From Hyposmocoma kahamanoa (taxonomy: Eukaryota > Arthropoda > Insecta > Lepidoptera > Cosmopterigidae), in contig NW_020653718.1 in the NCBI RefSeq assembly GCF_003589595.1, forward strand, positions 2,616,152-2,680,151: a DNA stretch of 64,000 nt. The letters run 5' to 3'. The notes beneath the pieces are model-generated. The model saw nothing but the letters and a program-made list of their open reading frames with translations, was not told where the DNA came from and did not search any database. The position numbers and the translations under genes were made by a program. Below are positions 52,351 through 63,342 of the stretch, piece after piece; position 1 is the stretch's first letter; each line of letters opens with the position of its first letter.

Positions 52351-52965
52351 TCGTTCTGGACCTTTTGGAGGGAAAAGTGTCGTTTTTATTTTGACTTTCA
52401 ATTATTCTGTGAAATCTAGTTTAAAATGGAATAGGATAGTGCTATTGTGCCTTAATCGAAGATTAAAACGCGAAAATTTGAAAATTTGAAAATCATTGAA
52501 AACCAGCGCCACAGTCAATTCTGGCTGTGGTAAAAGCTGAATGTAGTCCTTTTGCGTACGCCACGACTGCACAAATGACTGAACAATTTGTTGTTATTTT
52601 GCTTTTGTTTTTTTTCTTTTTTTCCTTTTTTGTTTGTTTTGATAATTTTAATGTTTTCTTTTTTCATTTGTTTATTTTACGTATGTCTATTTTGTTTATT
52701 AATTATTATTACTGTTATTATTTTTAATTTTAATGTTCATCGTACTGTGTTATAATTCATTTTTTTTTGTATCATGTGTTGTGGCGTCGCAATAAATGTC
52801 TATTCTATTCTATTCTATTCTATTCTATTCTATTCTATTCTATTCTAAAATATACGAATCTCGAACGAAAATACCCGTATCGGCCCGTTCTAAGGAATCC
52901 CGAGTCAATCCAAGCACGCCGCCTCAAATTGCCTATCCTCTTTGTGGCGGCCATATTTACAGAAA
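52345..52965 (+). repeat. Dispersed repeat U copy 2, split
   Basis: The left half (52345-52478) and right half (52848-52965) align with 48947-49168. The segment 52479-52847 between them is a foreign insertion ending in a TATTC microsatellite. The right half has an extra 34 bp (GAGTCAATCCAAGCACGCC...) absent from copy 1. Confidence 0.75.
52479..52847 (+). mobile_element. LINE-like 3' end insertion with TATTC tail
   Basis: Starts with GAAAATTTGAAAATC and has TGTGTTGTGGCGTCGCAATAAATG just before about ten TATTC units (52799-52847). Truncated non-LTR elements often end in such short tandem arrays. No coding sequence identified; the T-rich middle (52590-52740) is low complexity. Confidence 0.5.
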
Positions 52966-53699
52966 CTGATAATTATTTTTATGTTTTCGGCTGAAGGACT
53001 TTGTTTCCATGGCCAGCAATAAATTATAATAAGTTCCGTTCCGGTTATTAAAGGTAATAACCTAATATGTGATTTAGATCCCAAAAAATAGTTTCATTTT
53101 CAAAGTCTAACAATAAAAAGAAATTAATGACATTTAATTAAAATGGTGTTTGGTTCACTAATTTATTAAAAAAAATAGAGAATGTTAAACGAAAAAGTGA
53201 CAACTTAGGCAACTAGGATTTTTGGTTGGAAATCTGAAAACTCACGTTGGTGGGAGGTTATAGCCATCGGACAGATATTGTCTTTGGTAGGTTTTGTGAG
53301 AGGTTAGTTCGGGCATGCCAAGCGGGGAACAACCATGTTAGCTAAGCTGAGTTGAATAGTGTTGTAATAATTCTGTTGCCCATTTGATTGATTACACTGA
53401 TAAATATTGTGAAAGTGATTTTAATTAAAATGGTGACTTAATGTATTTTACTTGTAAGCCTACGCTAGATTCCATAATTATGTTTGATATCTGAAGGGCT
53501 TATTCTTAACTTGATTCAGGAGGTACGCAGCTTCTCCCTGATATTGAATTAATACGACAGGTATATTTTATTACATCTTACGTTACAATATTTTATGATA
53601 TGAAATAACAGGACGACACGTGGTAAGCGACACGTCTAACTATCGGAGTTTTAAACGACAATGCTGCTGTGTTTATCGCGACTACATTACTCCTCAAAG
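52966..53699. other. Unassigned; small MITE B fragment
   Basis: GATTTAGATCCCAAAAAATAG followed by TTTCATTTTC (53069-53103) is the end of MITE family B. The rest has no feature. Confidence 0.4.
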
Positions 53700-54606
53700 T
53701 CTGGGGAAATAATGGAGTACAAGCTAAATGCCAAATACGCCACAACGTGAATTTCAATTTGTTTGTGGTGAGAGTACCGACCGCAGAACAAAAAACACAA
53801 TGGAAGTGCCATAAGCATCGATTACTAACAGAACCGATGTAGCCAAAACTGACACATTCTTACTTTGAAACACAACAAAACCTTGATATTGATTGGTCGT
53901 AGTTTCAAATTAAAAAGGAATAAAAAATTCTGGCTTGTTAATATAATTTCAACTTTACCCTGTTGGCATATCGTTGAAAGTTTAATACCGTCAATATCTA
54001 TTATTATAAGTTACGACATTTTATTAAAATACCAATCAATGTGCTGCCATCTAGCGGTTAATTGCTGAACGACGACGTTGAATTAGAGTTATTAATTTGC
54101 TTTCGTTTCTTGTAACAAAAAAATATTTCTATAAACAGAAAATTGAAATTTTATTAAAATAATAATAACAATGCACACACGCAACATAGCCTGCACTAGG
54201 GAAACCCCTATGTCGCGGGTGCCATGGACACACATATAGACAACCACAAATTACACCCAAACTCACGAGAGAAATAAATGTAGGCCATACAAATATTTCT
54301 CCCAGCCCGGGAATCGAACCCGTTGCAGCCCGGCATGGTAACCGTTCGGCCACGGAAGCAGTAAGATTTTCCGTTTATATGAAATAACACCACGGGTAAT
54401 ATTTTTGGTGCAGCTATCATTTTTCCACTCCAAAACAGCACACTAAGACGTTTTTCTAGGGTTTTAAAGAATTTGCATGAAAGAATGACGCAACCATACA
54501 ATACTAAGCGAAAATGGCGGACTGAGCTCCCATAGATCTTACGAGATCTACAGTTGGCACGCGTAGCACGCTAACTAACCACTTCTACTGTATTTATTAT
54601 TCTCTG
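53700..54606 (+). repeat. Dispersed repeat N copy 2, holding a SINE
   Basis: Aligned with 5036-5705 (see there). It is interrupted by a SINE at 54178-54362 that copy 1 lacks; similarity resumes at CATTTTTCCACTCCAAAACAGCACA. Confidence 0.65.
54178..54362 (-). repeat. tRNA-derived SINE (type 3), reverse
   Basis: Tail AATAATAATAAC, body ACAACCACAAATTACACCC, B box reversed GGGAATCGAACCC, A-box side CCGTTCGGCCACGG. The full copy is 31247-31468. Confidence 0.85.
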
Positions 54607-54705
54607 GTACCGACCGAACATCTGTCGACTTCTATGAAGGAGTTTTGGGCGAAGGGTGTTTATATATCGGCGATTCCGCGGCCGGTTACCTGACACCTGA
54701 AATAT
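54607..54705 (+). repeat. Repeat shared with 42660-42762
   Basis: CGACCGAACATCTGTCGAC, TTCTATGAAGGAGTTTTGGGCGAAGGGTG and GCGGCCGGTTACCTGACACC. Confidence 0.65.
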
Positions 54706-54779
54706 TCTTTAATATTTCACGATAATGTATTCGAGTAATTATTATTACTAAAAAAATGTAATGCAGACCTGCAACTGCT

Positions 54780-54898
54780 CCAGTTACCCAGAGATAGAGT
54801 TGACAAGTCTCATGTGCCTGCAATTGTACGTTCTAAAACTGGAACGTTGTAATGCTCACACTGCTGCTTGGTGGCAGAAATAAGTATTTTGTCAGTAT
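54780..54898 (-). repeat. Family A retroposon, partial
   Basis: AGTTGACAAGTCTCATGTGCC, CTGGAACGTTGTAATGC and CACACTGCTGCTTGGTGGCAG. Confidence 0.7.
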
Positions 54899-54949
54899 TT
54901 AAAGCTGTGTTTGGTTGTGTATGTATGTTGTGTGGTCGTGCTCTCCATC

Positions 54950-55180
54950 TCACTTGATGAAAAGTAACGATAAGGTCGACGATGGAGCATGCAGATCTAT
55001 ATAATGCCTATTTACTGTCGCCTTGAAAAGACCCAAACTATAGCGCTCAGGGAATAAGTCTGTAGGCAGGGAATTCCAGTCTAATGCCGTAGGCTATATA
55101 AGTGTGACAGCGTAACGGTTCGTGCGAATCTTGGGTTTCCATAACGCAGGGCTGGAACCCCAGCCTATATTTAATCCCTT
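54950..55180 (-). repeat. LINE C-terminal/UTR fragment, family Q
   Basis: CTCACTTGATGAAAAGTAACG, ATTTACTGTCGCCTTGAAAAGACCC, CTCAGGGAATAAGTCTGTAGG and GTAACGGTTCGTGCGAATCTTGG: the reverse of a LINE end, cf. 4455-4685. Confidence 0.5.
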
Positions 55181-55188
55181 GATGATAG

Positions 55189-55783
55189 ATAGCCGCTCAC
55201 GCGATGCGCTCATCCTACCGCAAAATGGCGGCTATTTGGTTTCGCAAATTAGAAAAGGATTCAAAAAGGGTTTAAATACAAGTTTTTAGAAATAAAATTT
55301 ATTATTCTGCTATGCTAAATAAATACCCTCCGTACTACAACAAAAACATCTCAAATAAAATGCAGTAATACACCGCAAATCCTGCACTTGAAAAGCACTA
55401 ATGAAATTTTTGGTGTACTTGGGTAAATATGATAATATTCCGTTTTAGTGGTTCTAATGTTTACCATGAAATTACTCCTTAAAGTGTAGTTTATAAATAT
55501 TTATATTACGGTATGTTTTCAATAAATAAACACCGACATCACCAGCCCAAACAATAACACACACGATTGTCGTGACGTATTTTTGAAGTTGTTTATTTTT
55601 TTTTAAATGACTGACCCAGGCATTAAAAACTTTATGATTTGCTAAAGTAGTTCCCGAAATAGCAATTAGTATTAGTTCTTTTACCTGTTATAACTTCGAT
55701 ATCCGATAAATCGGTATAAAATCATCACCGGCACCTCTAGGTGTGGTATGCTTCCAGAGACGCATGAATCGCGTGAGCGGATA
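55189..55783. mobile_element. MITE family G, copy 2
   Basis: 595 bp, with ends ATAGCCGCTCACGCGATGC and AATCGCGTGAGCGGATA. It matches 17008-17619 throughout. An internal segment of about 25 bp (GGTAAACTTAAAAAACGC in copy 1) is missing here. Confidence 0.8.
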
Positions 55784-55829
55784 GTGCATGGCGGAATGAT
55801 TTGATGTTTCTTCCCTTGGACAAACTAAA

Positions 55830-56405
55830 CTGCATCTGTGGTCGAGCGGCTTCCATACTGATCTGCCACGCAGAGGTTCCGGGTTCGATTATCTTGCTGG
55901 GAGAAATATTTGTATGTTATTTGATTTTTAGTTTGGGACTTAATCATGTATAAAACATATTTTAAGAGCTTTAAGCTGTCATCGTCATGGGATCCAGTTA
56001 TCAGCAAATGTAAACGACAACAAGTATCGCCCAACAAGTCGCCGAATGTCGTGAGTGTTGTGTGTCGGTCTAGTGACAACCCTACTGCATAAATAAATAA
56101 TGAAGACCAAGTGCGGATAGTTAGAAAAACTCGCAAGGCTGGAAGATGTTTACCACGTTCTTGGAGACCATGGACGTTGTAATACTTCTGAAACGTCGAG
56201 GTAATTGAAATATGTTTTATACATGATTAAGTCCCGAACTAAAAATCAAATTATGTGAGAAAATCGGAAAAGTTTAAATCAAAGTATATTTGTATGGCTT
56301 CCATTTATTTCTCTCGTGCATGATTGTGGTTATCTATGTGTATATCCATGGCACCAGCGATACAGGGTTTCTCTAGTGCGGGGCTGTGAGTGTGCGCGTT
56401 ATAAT
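55830..56405 (+). repeat. tRNA-derived SINE (type 3), split by a MITE
   Basis: The head (55830-55916: CTGTGGTCGAGCGGCTTCC, CCGGGTTCGATTATC, GGGAGAAATATTTGTATG) and body (56286-56405: TTTATTTCTCTCGTGCATG, ATCCATGGCACCAGCGATACAGGG) are separated by 369 bp. ATATTTGTATG is repeated at both edges (55906-55916 and 56286-56296). Confidence 0.8.
55920..56250. mobile_element. Harbinger-like MITE inside a SINE
   Basis: Inverted ends of about 44 bp beginning TTTGATTTTTAGTT(T/C)GGGAC with one difference; flanked by TTA (55917-55919 and 56251-56253). A 3-bp TTA duplication fits PIF/Harbinger. The interior is non-coding (open frames there have no motif). Confidence 0.75.
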
Positions 56406-56413
56406 AATATCAT

Positions 56414-56690
56414 TGGTAGCAGTAGAGCTCTTTGTGAGAGAGTTCGTTCAGGGAAGCACCGCCACCTTATCTATTTCTTCTGCGTTCCGGTTCAGAAAGG
56501 TAAGGGTGCTGATGAATTACAGGCACATGGGACTTGTTAACTTATGTCTCATGGTGACGGGCACAGTGGCAGTGCCCCTCAGATTTTTGCGATTTAAAGC
56601 TCTGAATGGCACAGCGGCTATTATGGATAGGCATGTCGCTTACCACCAGACGAACGTTTTGTTGGTCATTACTTGGTATTACAAAAAACT
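56414..56690 (+). repeat. Family A retroposon, near full length
   Basis: GTAGAGCTCTTTGTGAGAGAG, CCTTATCTATTTCTTCTGCGTTCCGG, GAATTACAGGCACATGGGAC, GGCACAGTGGCAGTGCCCC and TTACCACCAGACGAACG, with the end ACTTGGTATTACAAAAAA. It lacks the CCGCCAAGCAGTAATG block. Confidence 0.85.
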
Positions 56691-56879
56691 TCAGTACTTG
56701 GAGTACAGTAACTAGAGGTTTTGTGTACTGTGAAAAAACGCGAACTTCAGTACTTTGGTCATGTTGGAACCTCTATGGTTGTCCGCCATCAGATCATGTT
56801 TTTGATCATGTTTTTGTGTTATGACGTAAATTTAAATAATGAATGACAATACAAGTTTCGGTGAAAATACTATTGTTTT

Positions 56880-57080
56880 GTTAGGTCATATAATGCGTAA
56901 TGATAAATACGACCTACTCCGACTGAAATGAAAGATAGAAGAGAACGATCACCTGGAAGAAGGCGCACTTCGCGGCCTAAGAATCTCCGGACGTGGTTCA
57001 ACCTGAGCACAAGATCCTTGTTCCGGCTGTGTCTAAAATACAGATAGCCCTAATGATAACCAACCTCTAGTAGGCACCTC
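56880..57080 (+). pseudogene. LINE C-terminus
   Basis: GHIMRNDKYDLLRL, a stop, then KDRRERSPGRRRTSRPKNLR and TWFNLSTRSLFRL. The pattern (GHIxRNxxYxLLxL...GRRRxSWLxNLRxW) closes a widespread type of insect LINE protein. No upstream coding region. Confidence 0.7.
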
Positions 57081-57417
57081 AAGAAGTCTAACATAGTCAG
57101 TACACTTCAAAGAATCCATTCACATAAAAATACTTTCATGATTCTAATAAAAACCAATACTTTTATACTTTTGCAAATGAAATGTACACAGCACAAGAGC
57201 AAACTTAAAAAGTAACCACTGTAGGCAATCGAAAGTAATGAATTGCTTAACAAACGGAAATGGGTTCAAAGCAGCCGATTCAACCAAAAGGCTAAAAACT
57301 CCTTTACTGCAAAAAAGATAGAAAGCGATGAAATCGAAATATTTTTAGAATTTAATGAATAAGGTTTTGATTTTACTCTTAATTAGGCTCTCAATCGATT
57401 AGTGTTGCACTTGGATT
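57081..57417. other. No recognisable feature
   Basis: No gene or repeat partner seen. Confidence 0.45.
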
Positions 57418-57535
57418 ACGATCTCGATGGTCCAGTGGTTTGTACTTTGGGCATTTTGATGAGGAGTCTAGCCGAGTAATCAGATCAAAGGAATTTTTCT
57501 TTGTGTTTGGTCTTTGTATTAATTCGAGTTGCTCG
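57418..57535 (+). repeat. tRNA-derived SINE, very diverged
   Basis: GATCTCGATGGTCCAGTGG followed by AAAGGAATTTTTCTTTGTGTT and GTCTTTGTATTAATTCG, the tail of type 1. The B box is not recognisable. Confidence 0.5.
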
Positions 57536-57736
57536 AGTAGGAGCGGGAAAAACTGTTTTGTTATATCAAATGGTTTAGGTATTTACTATTAAATAACGGT
57601 CCTTCAGAAAATATACGATACACCTAAGGATATTTGTCCTAAGAATGTGCTAATATGTTACACGATAGGATGTATTTAATCCGATTATATAAAATCCTGA
57701 AAACAGGCTCTAAATATAAAATAAATAAGTATGTAC

Positions 57737-57922
57737 GAAGATCGAACACACAGAAAAACTTTCGTCGACCCGGTGGGACTTGAACCCACGTCCATGCTGC
57801 ACCGTGCATTCCTCTAACCATCTGAGCCACGGGTCCAGATACTATGTGTTTTTGTTATAATATATAGATCTTTGTTAATACAAACTTTTCGGCTTTCGTC
57901 GCCGCTGGTGACATCTAGTGAT
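57737..57922 (-). repeat. tRNA-derived SINE (type 4), left arm of inverted pair
   Basis: Reverse of: GGACCCGTGGCTCAGATGG (A-box side), then GGGTTCAAGTCCCACCGGGTCGAC (B box), with tail GAAAGTTTTTCTGTGTGTTCG. The homology to the right arm extends upstream of the tRNA-like part (ACTAGATG, GCGGCGACGAAAG, AGATCTATATA). Confidence 0.8.
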
Positions 57923-58008
57923 CAATAAATACATTTGATCCAAAAGCGACATCTGCATCAGTGGTGATACCTGTAAAGGATGCGGTGAGAAGGTTATTCA
58001 AAAATCTC

Positions 58009-58186
58009 TCACTAGATGCCACTAACGGCGATCGAAAGATCTATAACAAAAGTACATACGAGAATTTCGACGTCTCTGTAACAGGACCCGTGGTTCAGAT
58101 GGTTTGAGGAATGCTAGGGTGCAGCATGGACGTGGGTTCAAGTCCCACCGGGTCGACAAAAGTTTTTCTGTATGTTCGATCTTTGT
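58009..58186 (+). repeat. tRNA-derived SINE (type 4), right arm of inverted pair
   Basis: ACTAGATGCCACTAACGGCG, ATCGAAAGATCTATAAC, then GGACCCGTGGTTCAGATGG and GGGTTCAAGTCCCACCGGGTCGAC, with tail TTTTTCTGTATGTTCGATC. It mirrors 57737-57922 around an 86-bp centre. Confidence 0.8.
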
Positions 58187-58249
58187 ATTCATAATCATAA
58201 CAACACTAGTGGAGTTATTTCTTAAAAAATCTCAATAAATACATTTCTA

Positions 58250-58560
58250 CATAATTTTAACATTGAGATATTTCTCTTTTATAAGACAGAGAACCTGCTA
58301 ACCGAAATACTAATATTAAATTCGCATTTATCCCAAACTTTGCAAATTGCTGAGCGGTTTGACGACACGCCACGCCGCTGCCCCGTCAGTCGCCATCGGG
58401 TGCATGTCGACGTCGGATCTGTATTAAATTTTCTGCGCTTATTCTAATTTTATTCATATTAATTGACAGCGCGTGGATTGCGGGACGCGAGGGGTACCCC
58501 TTACACCTCACCACCTAAAATCTAGGCTCGCGTTGAAATACCTCGCCTTAATAATTAATA
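58250..58560 (+). repeat. Dispersed repeat M, copy 2 (uninterrupted)
   Basis: Counterpart of 30785-31560 without the MITE and SINE. It reads TTTTCTGCGCTTATTCTAATTTTATTCATATTAATT where copy 1 is interrupted twice. Confidence 0.75.
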
Positions 58561-59497
58561 TAAATAGCTGCCCCTTTACTACATCCAGGAATCAAACGAC
58601 GAAATTTGGTGAAAAAGACTTGGTTTATTGTACAGATGATTACAATAGGCTTACAATACACGTGTCCAACAAAAGGGATCCCGTTGGATGCAAGCGCGGC
58701 GCAGAGTCCTCAAGTTCCGATGGGTGCGAATTTTACAACAAGACCTCACTCAGAGGTGGTCTCGTAACCTGTCCCGAAAGACAGACGCGGAGATGCTTCC
58801 TTAGTAATGAGGATACCAACATACCATAGGATACCCGTAGAAATGCAATCGTTGATTCGATATATTTGGTAAAATCTTAACACCGTGATTCAGAAATTGC
58901 GTTTTTTATGCCTATGCCACCTAGTGGTAAACATCGGAACTCTTCTAACTAATATTGCTAAAGTTATGGTATTACACAATCTAATTGTTTAAATTAATTA
59001 ATAGTTAATATTGTAATAATCACTTAAACAAGCAAGACAATTAAAAAATATATGAGTTATCACTTAGCTACAGAGAGGACTGGAGAAGGACACAAACACT
59101 TGCAGATATTCGTCATAGCTCGTAATGGCGTCAATTAAAATCTAACAAGTTCGTTTTTGAGCTTCGAAGTGGTGAATAATTTAAATTCAACGTTGTTGCC
59201 AGAAAATAAATTAGTTGTAACGAGGCCAAAGTGCAATTTGTCTGAGTTCTCAAAAAATATTCCCATAGTAATTGATATAAATGTAATTTGAAAAAGATAG
59301 ATTAAAGGGACAATGAAATTCATCATTAGATAAAGTCAATGATTAGATACAATAGATTATTAGATAGTTCTGAATTGATTGGCTCTCTTCAAACGTAGAC
59401 ATATTTAAGCGGGAACGACCAAATGTCAGTTTGATATGCGACTGACGATGAAATCTTTGCTATTGTTGTTTTAAATTAAATTGTTTTAAAAAAAAGA
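58561..59497. other. Unassigned; open frame of unknown origin
   Basis: A 118-codon plus frame (58473-58829) begins inside repeat M and includes GCKRGAESSSSDGCEFYNKT. I recognise no domain, so it is not called as a gene. The rest is AT-rich. Confidence 0.35.
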
Positions 59498-59690
59498 AAT
59501 AGTGAACCGATTTCGATGATTCTTTTTTATTGGGATGAGGGTACTTCAGTATTGGTCCCATTTACATTTGAACCAAATATTCCACCTCTAAGGGTGGCAA
59601 ACTAGGGGATGAATCCGGTTTCGCGCACTTTCCGGTAACCGATTTCAATAAAACTTCGCAAATAGATGTTCGCGACGTAACCCGTCGAGG
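59498..59690 (+). repeat. Family C element, plus copy
   Basis: AACCGATTTCGATGATTC, GGGTACTTCAGTATTGGTCCC, CCACCTCTAAGGGTGGCAAAC, GATGAATCCGGTTTCGCGC and CCGATTTCAATAAAACTTCG. Confidence 0.75.
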
Positions 59691-60944
59691 AGTGAGGTGT
59701 CTAGTGCATTTGCAGTATTTGAAGTGTAACGAACAAAAGACTCTCATAGAATAAGAGTGTATCAAATCGTGCTATCTCACTTAGTGTAAAGTTTATCAAT
59801 GAAACAAGCAAGAAAAATACTGTCCTCCCTTTCTTACACAATTTGGAATATAAGGCTATATATCAATCGACCAATCAGAATCCGTAAAATGTGAACAAAC
59901 ATCGCGTGATCGAAAGTTCTAGAATAATTAGAAAAGGATGGTAAAATTATTAAAAATATATAGAATATATAGAAATCTAGAATTAGAGATTTTTACTTTT
60001 GATGTTACAGTTTTACGTCAATAACTTTTTGAATAATAGGTGTATTGAGATAAAAATTACAGATAATTGTGTAGAAACTAAGTTTAGTGAAGAAACATTT
60101 GTAGTCAAAGATTTAGCTGCAATCTCAGAAAAACTGAGAAAAATTTCAGAAATTTTGTGGTTTCGTTATAGTTAATCTAAGAATATTAACAGATTATAAA
60201 AGTTATATTTCTTAAAGTTACTAGATAATGTAAAGGTCATTAATAGTCACAATTGGCCATAATTTTCAGGTCAAACAGTGTAATAATAAGCAAGATGTGG
60301 GCAAATTGATTATGGGACCATAGTACAAAATAGTAACCCTTTGTCAAGGGATTGACCTTGAATTAAGTAAATAAGGTCTGGTATGAAAGGAGTCCGTACA
60401 GAGCATCCGTATTCAGTACCGGGAAGTGACCAGAAGAAAAAGTAAATCAGTGAAGTGTAAATAACAGTGATTTTAGTGACTTAGTACAATATAGTGACTA
60501 GGTAGATATAGTAAATTAGTGCCATTTTAGACTGTGATTAATTGAAGACTGTTAATTGTTGTTTCTATTAAGTTGATTTACTTAAATTCTAAGGTTGTAC
60601 TGCAACTGTGTTACTGTGTTCAAGAATATAGTGACTTATTTCTGGTTATCGAGTTTTAGTAGTGCCACCGGTAAGGGTGACTCGTGGATACTGACATCTA
60701 TAGACGCTAGGGGCCGGGTTCGGTAGCGTTCCACGTGTCATATACACGCGAGTCACAGATATTGTGGCGCCATCCACAGTCGTGCACAGATGTAATTTTA
60801 CATACTTAAAGAGGTTGGGTTTTTTTTATAAAAAGTTACAATAATAATAATTCTTTTTATCAGAAAAACTAATATTTAAACACATTTATCTCCGAATTTA
60901 GAATTCGCTTCGTCTTGTGCCTTTCTTTTTTACGAAAGCATGAA
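59691..60944. other. Unassigned, no supportable gene
   Basis: 1.25 kb of AT-rich DNA. Around 60650-60780 it is GC-richer (GTGCCACCGGTAAGGGTGACTC, TTGTGGCGCCATCC). TGGCGCCA recalls a retroelement primer-binding site, but no LTR pair or coding sequence supports this. Confidence 0.35.
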
Positions 60945-61097
60945 GGAATGAGACTAACAAGTCCTGCGCCTGGTGGTAAGAGACCCATAATGTCTTAGAG
61001 CTTTAAATCGGGGAAGCGCCCCTAACCCTGACACTCAAAGTTGACAAATCCCTGTAATTTCACCAGCACTCTTTACTTTTAAAACCGAAACGCAGGA
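60945..61097 (-). repeat. Family A retroposon, partial
   Basis: GAGACTAACAAGTCCTGCG, TTAGAGCTTTAAATCG, ACACTCAAAGTTGACAAATCC, TGTAATTTCACCAGCAC and AAAACCGAAACGC. Confidence 0.75.
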
Positions 61098-61500
61098 AGG
61101 AGCTACTTAATTGTTCCTTATTCTCTCTGTAATGTTCTTTATATTTGTATGATTTTATATCTGTTCTTTGATGCTGTTTATTTGTTAAGCATTTATGTTC
61201 ACAATTATACAATTTTGTTATTTAATTAAATAAAATGTAAAAAATAGTGATTGCAAACCTTTTTTGTGAGACAACTAATTTACATTAAAAGAAACCGTTT
61301 TTGACAAATGAAATAAGATTCGTTTAATGTTTCAAACCTCTGCTTCTTAAAGTTTTTTATAGGGGATTATATAGTTTGATCCTCAGAGATAATATATGTT
61401 GTGTACTTTTTTAAATTCTTAAATGATATTTTTTATGTTTGATATATATATTAATTGTTCCGTGTGTATTAGTTGATATATGGCAGCGCCCTCTATTCAG
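61098..61500. other. No recognisable feature
   Basis: AT-rich; no gene. Confidence 0.5.
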
Positions 61501-61770
61501 TAGGTTAGGTTAGTATACGAAACCAGAGATCGCGGCGTATGTGGTCCACGTCTGCCTCGCAAGATTGCTGACGGGGAGAGAAAAACTCTCCCCGAAAGCG
61601 AGATGGGGTTCGGCGCCTAGTCGGACCAATCACCGTCGGTATAGCGGAAGAATGCGTAGCCTCCTCGTGGTTCCGGCACATGGTGAGGTAATAGAATACA
61701 GTCAGGTTTTAGACGGCTGGAGTCCGACATAACCCTCTGCCTGCCCGTGTCCGTGAGGATTTCCTGACAT
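61501..61770. other. GC-richer block, possibly LINE-derived
   Basis: Base composition differs from the flanks and short frames exist on both strands, with GACGGGGAGAGAAAAACTCTCCCCG forming a small stem (about 61570-61594). It may be a LINE UTR or gag-end piece; not identified. Confidence 0.3.
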
Positions 61771-62706
61771 AAAAAATGCTCATTTCTTAATTTATACAAA
61801 TCAAGCACTAGCGCAGAACATAAATATAACATTGATCTTTATTTTATTTCTCAGAAGAATAGGATCAATCATTAAAAAAGACGATCGTCTAAGTTTTTTT
61901 GCCAGCTGCTTTTGTAAATTTAAAATGATCATTTTTCAATTACATGCCTTTTTAAAGTACAAGTTTTTTAAATAGATTGTGTAAAGATATGATTCGATAC
62001 AAAGGACTGGGATCGCTAGGCACTAGCTGTTTAGTCTCGTCAGAGATAAGGGTAAATTTACTGGGCTGACGTCGTAGTAAAGAGGCACTTTAAGAAGAGG
62101 AATTGTGAAGATAGAAATTTCACATTTAGGATTTAAATAGGCACTGAATAAAACGAGTAAACAGTAACACAGGGGTTACGAGTAATTTTCGATAGATGTC
62201 ACCATGTACGCGTTAACAGGCTTTGTGATATAAAGGCTACTTACAATATAAACCATATATCCAGCCGAAGAAATCTCGTTTACCAAATGCCAGCGGCTAA
62301 CAAGATACGAATGAGAGCAATGTAAGATAGTTCATTGTCGGCAATCGTAACTCCCGCAGTACTTATTGCCACCACCCTTTGCGAAATGGCCGCCCTGCAC
62401 GTTGCTATTGTGAGGGGACGGACCTAGTAGGTCCGTAAACCACAAGGCCGTAATGCTACTGCCGTAACGACGGTATGTCCCAAGACTCCATCCAGTAGGT
62501 TTATCGTTGGAGACAGGCTTATGCAAAACATTAAGCGGGTTGATGGTTCTTATACAGCTGCAATCTAATATATACCGCACCTTTGGTGTAGTAAAGCAAC
62601 TTGAGATCAAATACCTCAAAAGCATAGTACTCGTATAATCATTTTTATTACGAAAAAAAGGAAATGCCTTCATATCGAGTTTTTAGGTTTCCGCGATTGT
62701 TACACA
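61771..62706. other. No recognisable gene
   Basis: A 113-codon minus frame (62332-62673) has no motif I can name; it is moderately GC-rich and could be unrecognised transposon sequence. Confidence 0.35.
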
Positions 62707-62915
62707 TAGGAAATGAAACTATTTTTCCGGACTTAAATCGCGTATATTTGTTTTTTCAAGCAAACAAAGGTTTGCATTAATATTAGACATAACTGGTTGA
62801 AGACTGTACCACCTCAGTCAACCGTGACCGTGACCTGTAAAGGGCCCGAAACGTCGGTTTGTTTGAAAAAACAAATATACGCGATTTAAATCCGGAAAAA
62901 TAGTTTCATTTCCTA
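62707..62915. mobile_element. MITE family B, full copy
   Basis: 209 bp. Inverted ends of about 50 bp start TAGGAAATGAAACTATTTTTCCGG and continue through TTAAATCGCGTATATTTGTTTTTTCAA; the interior includes TGTAAAGGGCCCGAAACGTCGG. Partial copies at 10119-10240, 24270-24388 and 53069-53103. Target duplication unclear (TA possible). No coding. Confidence 0.8.
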
Positions 62916-62954
62916 AATGCCTTCATGCTTATATATATACATACTGAAACTAAA

Positions 62955-63045
62955 AAGTTAACAATCGGTTATCGAAAAGCGCACAAAACCAGATTAATAC
63001 CCCTACTTTGCTACCCTTAGAGGTGGAATATCTCCTTCAAATTTT
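62955..63045 (-). repeat. Family C fragment
   Basis: CAATCGGTTATCGAAAAGCGCAC, AACCAGATTAATACCCCTAC, TTTGCTACCCTTAGAGGTGG and ATATCTCCTTCAAATTTT. Confidence 0.7.
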
Positions 63046-63342
63046 TTTTAATAACATAAGTTACAGGACGATGAGTCGAGTGCGTGGTGGTAAGCAACAC
63101 CCCAGAATCCAACACAGTTGCAATGCCACTCAGAGCTTTAAATGACAAAGATCTGAGGGGCACTGTCACTGCGCCCGACACCCTGAGATATAAGTTGACA
63201 AGTCCCATGTGTCTGTAGTTTCACCAGCACCCTTACCCTTCGAAACCGGAACGCAGCAATGTTCCATTACTGCTTGGCAGCAGAAATAGGTAAGGTGCAG
63301 TAGTTCCCTGACGAACTCTTTCACACGGAGCTCTACTGCAAA
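63046..63342 (-). repeat. Family A retroposon, full length
   Basis: Reverse-strand copy with all blocks: ACCACCACGCAC side, CACTCAGAGCTTTAAATG, GCGCCCGACACCCTGAGATATAAG, GCACCCTTACCCTTCG, TTACTGCTTGGCAGCAGAAATAGG and CACACGGAGCTCTACTGC. Confidence 0.85.

Noticed and set aside
57760..57835. Possible tRNA gene on the minus strand
   Set aside because: The inverted partner at 58080-58160 shares tail and upstream sequence, showing a retroposed family. The cloverleaf was not confirmed base by base, so a tRNA origin is stated but not a gene.
58473..58829. 118-codon open frame
   Set aside because: It begins inside dispersed repeat M and has no recognisable domain; not supported as a gene.
60650..60790. 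Possible LTR edge with primer-binding site (TGGCGCCA)
   Set aside because: No matching LTR, no adjacent gag, and the motif is short; too weak to call.
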